Source: Pantoea sp. Lij88 (GTDB lineage Bacteria > Pseudomonadota > Gammaproteobacteria > Enterobacterales > Enterobacteriaceae). Taken from it: 64,000 nt of DNA. Positions 26,466-35,475 of this stretch are shown here, one piece after another; position 1 is the stretch's first letter, and each line of letters opens with the position of its first letter. Made by a program: the position numbers and the translations under genes. The notes below the pieces were generated by a model. The model was not told the origin of the DNA. It saw only the letters and a list, made by a program, of their open reading frames with translations, and did not search any database. The stretch spans positions 1-64,000 of the forward strand of contig NZ_CP118269.1 in assembly GCF_030062155.1 (NCBI RefSeq), read 5' to 3'.

Positions 26466-27032
26466 TCACCCCTTTTGATTATCAGGATGACAAAAACAGT
26501 TGCTCTGATGATCGTTTATCAGTCCACAGGCCTGCAAAAACGAGTAGCAAATTGTGGGACCGATGAATTTGAAACCACGTGTCTTAAGTGCCTTCGAGAG
26601 CGCAATAGCGTGCTCTGACGTGGTGGGCGCCTGGCTGTAGTCAGGATAATGATGAACGATTTGCACGTTATCGACAAATTGCCAGACGAAGTGGCTGAAA
26701 TCCTCCCCTTTCGCTTCCATCTCCAGATAAGCGCGGGCATTAGCAATAATGGCGGCGATTTTCCCGGCGTGGCGGATAATGCCGCTGTTGAGCATCAGCG
26801 AGTCGATATCTGCAGCATCCATCTGCGCAATCGCCTGCGGGTCAAACTGGTGAAACGCCGCCCGATAGTTTTCCCGCTTTTTCAGCACGGTGATCCAGGA
26901 TAATCCCGCCTGCTGTCCTTCCAGACAGAGCATCTCAAACAGCGCATGTTTGTCCCGCTGCGCCACACCCCATTCCCTGTCGTGATAAGCCAGATAGAGG
27001 GGATCCTGCGTTACCCAACCACATCGTTGCAT
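26466..27032 (-). CDS. tag: 3-methyladenine DNA glycosylase I
   Basis: Tag removes 3-methyladenine from alkylated DNA as the first step of base excision repair. The 188 residues compare with 187 in E. coli. The zinc site is complete (Cys4, His17, His175, Cys179), and the recognition residue Glu38 is in CLEGQQAGLSW. It begins MQRCGWVTQDPLYLAYHDREWG. It is followed 110 bases later by yiaD on the same strand. It appears constitutive, as nothing in the 155-base upstream region suggests an Ada-type site. Confidence 0.96.
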   Translation of the reverse strand: MQRCGWVTQDPLYLAYHDREWGVAQRDKHALFEMLCLEGQQAGLSWITVLKKRENYRAAFHQFDPQAIAQMDAADIDSLMLNSGIIRHAGKIAAIIANARAYLEMEAKGEDFSHFVWQFVDNVQIVHHYPDYSQAPTTSEHAIALSKALKTRGFKFIGPTICYSFLQACGLINDHQSNCFCHPDNQKG

Positions 27033-27187
27033 CGCTTTGTTCCTTAAATATCGAGAATATTTTAGCGGTCCGCTTGATCTTAGAATTAATGGGTTGATAG
27101 TTAAACGATCAGCGGTTAAATAACAGAGACGGGCCGAAAATTTAATTCAGACGCCGGATAATAACTTCAGTTTTGCCCGGAGAATCA

Positions 27188-27874
27188 ATGTTGCCGAGAA
27201 GCGGTTGGAAAGGTCTGCGGATCTGCTGTGCTGTAGGGCTGTTCATCTTTACGCAACCGACTTTTGCCCGCGGAGGCGCCTCTGCGCCTCAACATCCTGA
27301 GTTTCTTCCCGACTACGACACGATTCTGGCGGAGAAGATCGCCCTGACCCCACTCGCTTTCAGCGATGAGAGTCGCGCCCTGTTTGAAGCCGCCATTAAC
27401 TCGCCCACCGCCTCTCCCATCGCCCTGCACAGTGAAACCGGCAGCGTAGGCACCACGCCGCTGGGCAAACGCTATCGCGCTGGCGTTGATATGCCCATCG
27501 CCCCGTCACTGACCACCGGACCTGTGGCGCAGTATGCGGTCGATCCGCAGCAGATGAACTGTCTGCAATGCGACTACAGCGATCAGCAGAGCCGTGAGCA
27601 GAGCGCCAGCGTTGGCTGGAGAATCGATTCGCAGCAGGGATGGATCTCGCCCTGGGCGCAGCTGAGTTACCACTATCTGATGGCAGATTCGCCGCAGAAT
27701 CCCCGGCATGAAACGACGAACAGCACCGATCAATCTAACGGCATCGATGTGAGCATCGGTGCACAGATGCCACTGAACGATAATCTGGCGGCTTTCGCTT
27801 CGTTTTCACAAAGCGAAGCGCTGAATAATCAGGATCAGCAACTTTATACCTTCGGCTTCAGCGCCAGCTTCTAG
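27188..27874 (+). CDS. Orphan autotransporter-like beta-barrel protein
   Basis: A 228-residue secreted protein that I cannot name. An N-terminal signal peptide (LRICCAVGLFIFTQPTFARG) is followed by about 60 residues resembling the linker to a barrel (DYDTILAEKIALTPLAFSDESRALFEAAINS). Alternating strands follow, such as YRAGVDMPIAPSLTTGPVAQYA, SASVGWRIDSQQGWISPWAQLSYHYLM and LAAFASFSQSE. The C-terminal FGFSASF ends in Phe, as BAM-assembled outer-membrane proteins do. The pattern recalls the barrel of EstA-type autotransporters but lacks a passenger and seems too short for 12 strands. ATG at 27188 has CGGAG upstream. It may be a truncated autotransporter remnant or a small barrel. Confidence 0.7.
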   Translation: MLPRSGWKGLRICCAVGLFIFTQPTFARGGASAPQHPEFLPDYDTILAEKIALTPLAFSDESRALFEAAINSPTASPIALHSETGSVGTTPLGKRYRAGVDMPIAPSLTTGPVAQYAVDPQQMNCLQCDYSDQQSREQSASVGWRIDSQQGWISPWAQLSYHYLMADSPQNPRHETTNSTDQSNGIDVSIGAQMPLNDNLAAFASFSQSEALNNQDQQLYTFGFSASF

Positions 27875-27948
27875 CGGGGCATGAAAAGAGAAAGGGAATC
27901 GGGCGTTTAAAATATAATGAGTCCGCTAATCATTATACTGGTAACAAA

Positions 27949-28629
27949 ATGCGCAACGATTTGACAATTATTGGCCGCGAAATAGCGGTCTTCCTTCTGG
28001 CAGCACTGGTTCTCGCTTTGACTCTCGTCCCTGTCTACATTGATGTGGCCTGGATGAACGATGCACTTCACGAAACCTCTTTTACTGAAACCACCCAGGA
28101 ATGCATGCTGGCGATGATCGCCGCGCTGTTTTTCATTGCGGCTCAACGCCGTCCCGCCCAGCGCGGGGCGCTGACCTTAGTCGCGGGCTTTTACAGCTGC
28201 ATGCTGATCCGCGAGCTCGACTTCGTGTTTGATACCATCCAGCACGGCAGCTGGGTCTGGTTTGCCCTGGCCGTTACGGCGGGTTCGCTGGCCGTTGCGC
28301 TGCGGACGCCAGAGAAAACCGTGCATGCGCTGGCTAACCTGCTGCTGCATCGCAGCTGGCCGGTGATGGCTTCCGGCTTTTTAGTGGTGCTGGTTTTCTC
28401 CCGGCTGTTTGGTGTGCACGCGCTGTGGCAGCATCTGATGCTGGACGATTACAACCGCGTGGTGAAAAACATGGCCGAAGAGGGCACCGAGCTTCTGGGG
28501 TACAGCCTCTGCTGGCTCGCCTCAGTGCGCTATTTATGGCAGACCCGTCCGGCCGCAGTTGCCGTCAGCGCGCGCGCCACCGAATCTGCATCGGCCCGTC
28601 ACCACGCCTCTCCGGTCACCTCGCACTGA
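27949..28629 (+). CDS. Integral membrane protein of unknown function
   Basis: A 226-residue protein with about five or six hydrophobic helices: VFLLAALVLALTLVPVYIDVAWM, MLAMIAALFFIAAQRR, LTLVAGFYSCMLIREL, VWFALAVTAGSLAVALR, VMASGFLVVLVFSRLFG and a possible last one near LLGYSLCWLASVRYL. Acidic and polar residues (RELDFVFD, EEGTELLGY) lie at the helix ends. The C-terminal 25 residues are Ala/Ser/His-rich and likely disordered. I recognise no family. ATG at 27949 is the first start in frame; a weak upstream site makes it less than certain. It has no operon partner: dnaT follows after 111 bases on the same strand. Confidence 0.75.
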   Translation: MRNDLTIIGREIAVFLLAALVLALTLVPVYIDVAWMNDALHETSFTETTQECMLAMIAALFFIAAQRRPAQRGALTLVAGFYSCMLIRELDFVFDTIQHGSWVWFALAVTAGSLAVALRTPEKTVHALANLLLHRSWPVMASGFLVVLVFSRLFGVHALWQHLMLDDYNRVVKNMAEEGTELLGYSLCWLASVRYLWQTRPAAVAVSARATESASARHHASPVTSH

Positions 28630-28740
28630 TTTGCCCTCAAGCTTTTTAAGCGATCCGCACTCTTAAAACAGGTACAATAAACACTTCTGCGTCGGCGACG
28701 GGTTCCCGACGCAAGGTGTTCGTTAACCTCAGGTCTTTTC

Positions 28741-29277
28741 ATGTCAGCTAAAATCTTAACTTCAACGCTCATTGGCCTGGATGCCTTCCGACAGGATCCG
28801 CTGACTGCGCTGCAGCAGGCGGAAAAGGGCACGCTGGCGGTGTTAGATAATTATGCGCCGGTGATGTACGCCATCACGCCGGCGCGTCTGGCTGAGCTGC
28901 TGGCGCTGGAAGCCGCCGCCCGGCAGCCGAATGATGTGGCGCTGGATGACAGCCTGTATGACGATGCGCCCGCCGCGATCCATACACCGGTAGGCAAGTT
29001 CGCCATGTATCAGGGCTGGCAGCCGGATGCCGACTTTACGCGTCAGGCCGCCATCTGGGGCGTGGCGCTGGGTGAACCGGTCACGCCCAGCGAGCTGGCG
29101 GCCTTTGTGGCCTACTGGCAGGCGGAAGGCCGGATGTTCCATCATGTGCAGTGGCAACAGAAGCTGGCGCGCAGCATTCAGATGAACCGCGCCGCAAACG
29201 GCGGGCAACCGAAGCGTGATATCACGCAGTTGCCTGATCCTGACCGTACCATTCCCGATGGTTTCCGAGGTGAATGA
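28741..29277 (+). CDS. dnaT: Primosomal protein DnaT
   Basis: DnaT takes part in the PriA-PriB-DnaT route that reloads DnaB-DnaC at collapsed forks. The 178 residues compare with 179 in E. coli. It begins [54 protein letters not shown] and has the C-terminal ssDNA-binding region with [18 protein letters not shown] and [26 protein letters not shown]. It precedes dnaC with overlapping stop and start (TGATG). A hairpin (TGCGTCGG/CCGACGCA, 28688-28713) lies in the leader. Confidence 0.95.
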   Translation: MSAKILTSTLIGLDAFRQDPLTALQQAEKGTLAVLDNYAPVMYAITPARLAELLALEAAARQPNDVALDDSLYDDAPAAIHTPVGKFAMYQGWQPDADFTRQAAIWGVALGEPVTPSELAAFVAYWQAEGRMFHHVQWQQKLARSIQMNRAANGGQPKRDITQLPDPDRTIPDGFRGE

Positions 29278-30017
29278 TGAAAACGCCAGATGATCTCTTT
29301 AACCGTCTGAAAAGAATGATGCCTGCGGGCACCCGTCCTAAATTTGCCAATGGCGAAGAGCTGCTGGCGTGGAATCAGGAGCAGGGTCGCCTGCGTTCAG
29401 AGGCGATTGTGCGTGAGAACCGCGCAATGAAAATGCAGCGCGTGATGGGCCGTTCCGGCATTCGCGAGCTGCACATGAACTGCTCATTTGATAATTACCG
29501 GGTAGAGAACGAGGGACAGCGCAAAGCGCTGGAGCTGGCACGTCAGTACGCTGCTGAGTTTGATGGCAGCATCGCGAGCTTTGTCTTTTCAGGCCGCCCC
29601 GGCACCGGTAAAAACCATCTGGCCGCCGCGATTGGCAATGACCTGATCCTGCGCGGTAAGAGCGTGCTGATTGTGACGGTTGCCGATCTCATGTCGAGCA
29701 TGAAGGGCACCTTCAGTGGCAGCAGCGGCATTACTGAAGAGCGGCTGATTCAGGATCTCAGTAGCGTTGATCTGCTGGTGATTGATGAGATCGGTATGCA
29801 GAGCGAATCGCGCTACGAAAAAGTGATCATCAACCAGATTGTCGATCGCCGCTCTTCGTCAAAACGCCCGACCGGCATGTTATCCAACCTCGACCATGCG
29901 GGTATGAATGCGCTGCTGGGCGAACGCGTCATGGATCGTATGCGCCTCGGCAACAGCCTGTGGGTGCGTTTCGACTGGGAAAGCTATCGCAGCAGGGTGC
30001 GTGGCGACGAATATTAA
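29277..30017 (+). CDS. dnaC: Helicase loader DnaC
   Basis: DnaC is an AAA+ loader that carries the DnaB helicase to oriC or, with DnaT, to stalled forks. The 246 residues compare with 245 in E. coli. An N-terminal DnaB-binding segment ([21 protein letters not shown]) precedes Walker A GRPGTGKNHLA, Walker B DLLVIDEIG and the sensor region NQIVDRRSSSKRPTGMLSN. Two ATGs run in tandem; the second (29277) gives the MK start seen in the family and better spacing to GAGGTGA. The first base is shared with the dnaT stop. Confidence 0.95.
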   Translation: MKTPDDLFNRLKRMMPAGTRPKFANGEELLAWNQEQGRLRSEAIVRENRAMKMQRVMGRSGIRELHMNCSFDNYRVENEGQRKALELARQYAAEFDGSIASFVFSGRPGTGKNHLAAAIGNDLILRGKSVLIVTVADLMSSMKGTFSGSSGITEERLIQDLSSVDLLVIDEIGMQSESRYEKVIINQIVDRRSSSKRPTGMLSNLDHAGMNALLGERVMDRMRLGNSLWVRFDWESYRSRVRGDEY

Positions 30018-30284
30018 ACAGAGCCTGCAGCGGGCCTGACAAAACGCGTTATTGCATCCGGCTCCCTTTCCCCAGCCTTTCAGCCACTGCCCGGCGCAGC
30101 CGGGCACGCTGCACCCAGGCTCACTCCGGCCAGCCGGTACAGCAGAAAACCCAGCGATCTGATCGCCGTCACGATCTCAGCCACACCCGATCGGGTTGTG
30201 TGAAACAGCACGCAAAAGTGTGGGATGTGGAAAGCGTATGGGCTGATACACTCAATTCTTACTCCTCTGTTGAGTGAACCCGTG
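30018..30284. other. Gene-free gap between dnaC and the ROK gene
   Basis: No gene is seen. A perfect hairpin TGCCCGGC/GCCGGGCA with a 3-base loop (30088-30106) may end the dnaTC transcript, though no T-run follows. ACTCAA (30250-30255) and TTGAGT (30270-30275) form an inverted repeat 10 bases before the ROK start, a possible operator for that regulator. Confidence 0.5.
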
Positions 30285-31418
30285 ATGAAAACAAACGGCA
30301 AAGGCCCTGCACTACTGCGACTGAATAACCAGAAACGGGTGATGACTCAGCTGCGCAAGCTGCGCGTGACATCGCGTCAGGATCTGGCCGAGACGCTGAC
30401 ACTCAGCAAAAACACTGTCTCATTAATCATTGATGACCTGCTGGAACAGGGCCTGATAGAGGAACTGGGGCCGGTCAGCGTTGCGGCTGCCGGACGGCCT
30501 AAAATCGGGATTACCCTTCGGCCGGAAAAACTCAAGAGCGCAGGCATCATGGTGGAACGTAACGTTATCCACTGGCGGGTCTGCGACTATTTCTCTCAGG
30601 TGCTGGCGGAAGCGACGCTGCGCACCGACACCAGTAACCCGACGCGACTGCTGGCTGAGCTGGCCATGCTGTGCCGGGAACTGATAGAACACTATCCCGA
30701 TCTGCTCGGCATTGGCCTGGGCTTCCCTGGAATCGTCGATCCCCGCCGCGGCTGGATGCACATTTCATTACCGCTTGAATGGCAGGATGTTGACCTGCTG
30801 AGCGCACTACGCAAGCACGTCCGTCTGCCCATTCGCATTATGAATAATGTTAAAGCCGCTGCGCTGCTGGCTGTGGAGCAGCGTGGATTATCGGTAGAAA
30901 GCGGGCACTTTTATCTGCGAATTTCTGAGGGAATTGGCGGCGCACTGGTACAGCATGGCGAAGTGTTTACCGGGCACAGCTGGACGGCGGGTGAAGCGGG
31001 ACATCTGGTTGTGCAGCCCGAAGGACCGCGTTGCAGCTGTGGCCGCCGGGGTTGCCTGGAAGTGCTGGTCAGCCAGCCTGCGATTAAACAGCAGCTGGCG
31101 CAGCGTCAGCCTGGTCTGAGCTGGGAGAACCGCGACAGCGCGCCGCGCGTAGTGGATGAGGTGATGGCGCAGGCGGGGGGATATCTGGGGGCGGCGCTGA
31201 GCCAGATTATGCTGCTGCTCAATCCCGCCACCATCATCATTGATTGCCAGTGGAGCGCCAGTGAAGTCTTCTGCAAAGCGGTGCGCGATACGGCTCACGG
31301 CAACGCGCTGGCCTTTACCGCCGCGCATACCCAGCTGCACTTCCCGGAAAACCGGATTGATCCGGCTAACGGGCTGGCGCTGGCTGTACTGGAGCAGAGT
31401 GAGCAGCGGATGATCTAG
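30285..31418 (+). CDS. ROK-family transcriptional regulator
   Basis: A 377-residue repressor-type ROK protein. An N-terminal winged helix (RVMTQLRKLRVTSRQDLAETLTLSKNTVSLIIDDLLEQGLIEELG) is fused to a sugar-kinase-like domain with the zinc motif CSCGRRGCLEV and GEAGHLVV. The phosphate-binding DxGxT of active ROK kinases is not seen, which fits a sensor. ATG at 30285 gives MKTNGKGPALLRLNNQ. It is convergent with the AraC-type xylR, and ROK XylR proteins control xylose genes in other phyla. A link to xylose is therefore possible but unproven; NagC/Mlc-like roles are alternatives. Confidence 0.85.
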   Translation: MKTNGKGPALLRLNNQKRVMTQLRKLRVTSRQDLAETLTLSKNTVSLIIDDLLEQGLIEELGPVSVAAAGRPKIGITLRPEKLKSAGIMVERNVIHWRVCDYFSQVLAEATLRTDTSNPTRLLAELAMLCRELIEHYPDLLGIGLGFPGIVDPRRGWMHISLPLEWQDVDLLSALRKHVRLPIRIMNNVKAAALLAVEQRGLSVESGHFYLRISEGIGGALVQHGEVFTGHSWTAGEAGHLVVQPEGPRCSCGRRGCLEVLVSQPAIKQQLAQRQPGLSWENRDSAPRVVDEVMAQAGGYLGAALSQIMLLLNPATIIIDCQWSASEVFCKAVRDTAHGNALAFTAAHTQLHFPENRIDPANGLALAVLEQSEQRMI

Positions 31419-31477
31419 CAGGTCAGACCGTGTGGGGTCATCCGGTCTCACTTCACACCACACTCAGCCTGTTCCCC

Positions 31478-32656
31478 TCACAACACATTCTCCCCATGAT
31501 GCTGGCGATACTCTTTCGGCGTGGTGTCGTAGCTTTTGCGGAAGACTGAGTAAAAGTATTGCAGCGAAGGATAGCCGCACATCTGCGAGATCTCATTGAT
31601 GTTAAGCGACGAAGAAGCCAGCAGTTCGCGGGCTTTTTCCAGTTTTTCGCGATGGATCATTGCATGAATAGTGTCGCCGGTCTCATCCCGGAAGCGTTTT
31701 TCAAGATTAGAGCGTGACAGCCCGACCGCATCCAGTACCTGCTCCACTTTTATCCCCTTACAGGCGTTGAAGCGGATGTAGTGCATCGCCTGAATCACTG
31801 CCGGATCGCGCAGCGAGCGGAAATCGGTAGAGCGCCTGGCAATAACCTTTACCGGCGGCACCAGAATGCGCTGAAGCGGCAGAGGCTGATTATCCAGCAG
31901 CCGGTGCAGCAGTTTAGCTGCCTGATAGCCCATCTGTCGTGAGCCCTGCGCCACGGACGAGAGCGCCACGCGTGACAGGTAGCGGGTCAGCTCCTCATTA
32001 TCAATCCCGATCACCGTAAGCTTCTCGGGCACCGGTATTTTCAGGTGCTCACACGCCTGCAGCAGATGTCGCGCCCGTGAGTCAGTGACGGCGATGATGC
32101 CGGTTTGCGGCGGCAGCGTCTGCAGCCAGTCGGCGAGTCGGTTCTGGGCGTGCTGCCAGTTTTCCGGCGCGGTTTCCATGCCCTGATAGACCACGCCCTG
32201 ATAACGTTCACGCCCCACCAGCTGGCGGAACGCCTGTTCCCGCTCCTGCGCCCAGCGCTTGCCGCTGGACGCCGGTAAACCATAAAAGGCAAAGCGGTTG
32301 ATGCCCTTCTCTTTCAGATGCAGAAAGGCTTTCTCCACCAGCGCGGCGTTGTCCGTAGCGATGTAATGCACCGGGGGATAATCTTCCTGACGATGGTAAG
32401 AGCCGCCAACGCCGACAATCGGGACAGAAACATTCGACAGCAGGGTTTCGATGGAGCGATCGTCGTAATCGGCGATCACCCCATCGCCCAGCCACTCACG
32501 GATGTTGTCGATGCGGCAGCGGAAATCTTCTTCGATGAAGATATCCCAGTCAGTCTGCGACGCCTGTAAATACTCACCGACGCCCTCCACAACCTGACGG
32601 TCATACACTTTATTGGCGTTAAACAACAGCGTAATGCGATAACGTTTATCATGCAT
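31478..32656 (-). CDS. xylR: Xylose operon activator XylR (AraC family)
   Basis: XylR activates xylFGHR and xylAB when D-xylose binds. The 392 residues equal the E. coli length. A LacI-type xylose-binding domain comes first (KRYRITLLFNANKVYDRQVVEGVGEYLQ, with IATDNAALVEKAF), followed by a C-terminal AraC pair of helix-turn-helices (about 285-390) with GLSRSNLEKRFRDETGDTIHAMIHREKLEKAREL and SQMCGYPSLQYFYSVFRKSYDTTPKEYR. ATG at 32656 fits the conserved N-terminus. It is last in the minus-strand xyl group, 93 bases after xylH, and its targets lie in the divergent xylF-xylA gap. Confidence 0.96.
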   Translation of the reverse strand: MHDKRYRITLLFNANKVYDRQVVEGVGEYLQASQTDWDIFIEEDFRCRIDNIREWLGDGVIADYDDRSIETLLSNVSVPIVGVGGSYHRQEDYPPVHYIATDNAALVEKAFLHLKEKGINRFAFYGLPASSGKRWAQEREQAFRQLVGRERYQGVVYQGMETAPENWQHAQNRLADWLQTLPPQTGIIAVTDSRARHLLQACEHLKIPVPEKLTVIGIDNEELTRYLSRVALSSVAQGSRQMGYQAAKLLHRLLDNQPLPLQRILVPPVKVIARRSTDFRSLRDPAVIQAMHYIRFNACKGIKVEQVLDAVGLSRSNLEKRFRDETGDTIHAMIHREKLEKARELLASSSLNINEISQMCGYPSLQYFYSVFRKSYDTTPKEYRQHHGENVL

Positions 32657-32749
32657 GATGGCGCGTTCCCTTAAATCCTCAGCGCATTGCATAACACGGC
32701 TGAAAGGGGCAAAAAAATTGTTTGCGCCACAATGTGATCGCCCGCGCGA

Positions 32750-33934
32750 TTACACCCGACGCCGCGTTGCGGTATCCATCCACACCGCCAGCAGCAGAAT
32801 CGCGCCTTTGACGATGTACTGCCAGAAGGTCGGCACATCCATCATGCTCATGCCGTTATCCAGCGAGGCCATAATAAAGGCCCCCATTACCGCGCCCGCA
32901 ACCGATCCCACGCCACCCGCCAGGCTGGTGCCGCCAATCACGCAGGCGGCGATAGCGTCGAGTTCCGCGATGTTACCCGCCGACGGCGAACCTGCGCCAA
33001 GCCGCGAGCTGAGGATCAGCCCGGCAATCGCCACCATTACACCGTTGATGGCAAATACCGCCAGCTTGGTGCGCGCCACGTTAATGCCAGACAGGCGGGC
33101 AGCATCAATGTTGCCGCCGATGGCGTAGATACGACGGCCAAATGCGGTGCGGGTTGCCATAAACATGCCCGCCAGCAACAGTACGGCCAGCAGTAACACC
33201 GGCGTCGGCACGCCGCGATAGTCGTTGAGTAACCAGATGGCACCGAGCACTAAGATTGCGGTGATCGCCTGACGTCCCACGGTGCCGCTGGCAGCGCCCT
33301 GCGGTAACCCGAGTTGCTGACGACGCAGCCGCAGCCGCCACTGCCACAGGGTAAACAGCGCCAGACCGGCAACGCCAAAGCCGAAACCGACGCCGCCCGG
33401 CAGATAACTCTGTCCAATCTGTGACATGCCCGGCGTGATTGGCGCAACCGTGGTGCCATCCGTAATCCCGACCAGAATGCCGCGAAACGCCAGCATCCCC
33501 GCCAGCGTCACGATAAACGACGGCACTTTGCGGTAGGCCACCCACCAGCCATTCCAGGTGCCGAGCAGCAGCCCCATCACCAGCGTCACCACGATGGTCA
33601 GCGGCAGCGGCCAGCCGAGCCAGACGTCAAATATCGCCGCTGCGCCGCCGAGCAGGCCCATCATGGAACCCACTGACAGGTCGATCTCCGCCGAGATAAT
33701 CACGAACACCATACCCACGGCCAGAATGCCGGTGATGGCGGTCTGGCGCAGCAGGTTGGAGACGTTACGCGCGCTGAGCCAGGAGCCGTCGGTAGTCCAG
33801 GTAAAGAACAGCGCAATCAGCACAATCGCGCCCAGCATCACCAGCACCTGCAGATTAGGCAGCGTGAACCTGCCCGGTGACGGTTTGCCCGGCGTGCCGG
33901 AGAGGCGGCTTTGGGTACTTTCACTTTTAAGCAT
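32750..33934 (-). CDS. xylH: D-xylose ABC transporter permease XylH
   Basis: XylH is the membrane channel of the high-affinity xylose importer, probably as a dimer with XylG and XylF. The 394-residue protein has about ten membrane helices and the conserved blocks [41 protein letters not shown] and [40 protein letters not shown] at 33934 has GGAG 8 bases upstream; a GTG three codons earlier is an alternative. It overlaps the 3' end of xylG by 8 bases. Confidence 0.95.
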   Translation of the reverse strand: MLKSESTQSRLSGTPGKPSPGRFTLPNLQVLVMLGAIVLIALFFTWTTDGSWLSARNVSNLLRQTAITGILAVGMVFVIISAEIDLSVGSMMGLLGGAAAIFDVWLGWPLPLTIVVTLVMGLLLGTWNGWWVAYRKVPSFIVTLAGMLAFRGILVGITDGTTVAPITPGMSQIGQSYLPGGVGFGFGVAGLALFTLWQWRLRLRRQQLGLPQGAASGTVGRQAITAILVLGAIWLLNDYRGVPTPVLLLAVLLLAGMFMATRTAFGRRIYAIGGNIDAARLSGINVARTKLAVFAINGVMVAIAGLILSSRLGAGSPSAGNIAELDAIAACVIGGTSLAGGVGSVAGAVMGAFIMASLDNGMSMMDVPTFWQYIVKGAILLLAVWMDTATRRRV

Positions 33935-35447
33935 AATGTTCACTCCGCAGGGCAGCTTCCATCACCTGCTCCTGAGTCAGGTTATCGTTAATCAAGTCGG
34001 CTTTGATCTGTCCTTCGTGCATCACCAGCACCCGATCGCTCAGGCCCAGCACTTCCGGCAGCTCAGATGAAATCACAATCACCGCGATACCCTGCTGAAC
34101 CAGCGCATTGATCAGCAGATAGATCTCCTGACGTGCACCCACATCAATGCCACGCGTCGGTTCATCCAGGATCAGGATTTTGGGATTAAGCAGCAGGCAC
34201 TTCGCCAGAATCGCTTTCTGCTGGTTGCCGCCGCTCAGGCGGCCAATCGGCAGCTCCGATGAGGAGGTTTTCACCCGCAGCCGGCTAATCGCATCGTTGA
34301 TCGCCTGCTGCTCCTGCGCTTCATCCAGCGTTGAGAGGCGATGGCTGAACTGGTCCAGCGCCGCCAGGGTAATATTTTTGCCCACCGCCATCAGCGGCAC
34401 GATGCCATCCTTTTTGCGATCTTCCGGCACCATCGCGATGCCGTGCGCAATGGCAGCGCGGCAATCAGTAATGGTGACCTGCTGGCCATTGATCCAGATA
34501 TCGCCCTGCCAGCGCCCTGGCCAGACGCCAAACAGACACTGCACTGTTTCAGTCCTGCCCGCGCCCACCAGCCCGGCAATACCAAGGATTTCACCGCGTC
34601 TGAGCGTGAACGAGACATTGTTAACGCGACGGATGTGGCGGTTAACCGGATGCCAGGCGGTGAGGTTTTCGACTTTCAGAATCTCATCGCCAATCTGATG
34701 GGGCGCGTGGGGATAGAGCGCGGTCAGCTCGCGTCCGACCATCATGGTGATGATGTCATCTTCGCTCAGGCCCGCCGCCGGACGGGTGGCGATATGCTGG
34801 CCGTCACGGATCACGCAGATGGTGTCGGAGATCGCCTTAACCTCATTCAGCTTGTGCGAGATGTAGATGCAGGCGATTCCGTGTTCACGCAGATTACGGA
34901 TGATGCCAAGCAGCACATCCGTCTCCTGCTCTGTCAGGGAAGAGGTCGGCTCATCGAGAATCAGCAGCCGGACCTGTTTGTTCAGGGCGCGGGCAATCTC
35001 TACCAGCTGCTGCTGGCCCAGACCTAACTCACCGACCCGGGTCGCAGGAGAGACGTTCAGCCCGACCCGCGCCAGCAGCTGCTGGCAGCGCAGAGTCATG
35101 GTTTCATCATCCACCATGCCGAAACGGCTCAGTTCGGCACCAAGGAAGATGTTCTCCATCACCGTCAGTTGTCGCACCAGCGCCAGCTCCTGATGGATAA
35201 TCACAATGCCTTTACGCTCCGTATCGCGAATGGTCTGCGCCTGAATGTCGTCGCCAGAGAAGTGAATCTGCCCCTCAAAATCACCGTGCGGATAGAGTCC
35301 GCACAGGATTTTCATCAGCGTCGATTTGCCCGATCCATTCTCACCGCACAGCGACATCACTTCGCCCGCCTCAAGTTGCAGGCTGACATCATTCAGCGCC
35401 TTCACCGCACCGAAACGTTTGGTGATGTTTTTCATTTCCAGCAGCAT
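33927..35447 (-). CDS. xylG: D-xylose ABC transporter ATPase XylG
   Basis: XylG is the double ATPase that energises xylose uptake. Its 506 residues contain two ABC domains. The first has Walker [10 protein letters not shown], signature [15 protein letters not shown] and Walker [12 protein letters not shown]; the second has the degenerate GLVGAGRTE, signature [15 protein letters not shown] and [15 protein letters not shown]. The pattern is standard for sugar importers of this family, in which the second P-loop is altered. It lies 28 bases after xylF. Confidence 0.96.
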   Translation of the reverse strand: MLLEMKNITKRFGAVKALNDVSLQLEAGEVMSLCGENGSGKSTLMKILCGLYPHGDFEGQIHFSGDDIQAQTIRDTERKGIVIIHQELALVRQLTVMENIFLGAELSRFGMVDDETMTLRCQQLLARVGLNVSPATRVGELGLGQQQLVEIARALNKQVRLLILDEPTSSLTEQETDVLLGIIRNLREHGIACIYISHKLNEVKAISDTICVIRDGQHIATRPAAGLSEDDIITMMVGRELTALYPHAPHQIGDEILKVENLTAWHPVNRHIRRVNNVSFTLRRGEILGIAGLVGAGRTETVQCLFGVWPGRWQGDIWINGQQVTITDCRAAIAHGIAMVPEDRKKDGIVPLMAVGKNITLAALDQFSHRLSTLDEAQEQQAINDAISRLRVKTSSSELPIGRLSGGNQQKAILAKCLLLNPKILILDEPTRGIDVGARQEIYLLINALVQQGIAVIVISSELPEVLGLSDRVLVMHEGQIKADLINDNLTQEQVMEAALRSEHYA

Positions 35448-35475
35448 CGACTGTTCTCCCTCACGCTATGCGCGG

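Noticed and set aside
29960..30277. Open frame of 105 codons overlapping the end of dnaC
   Set aside because: It has a low-complexity basic composition and no start site, and it runs through a hairpin into the ROK leader.
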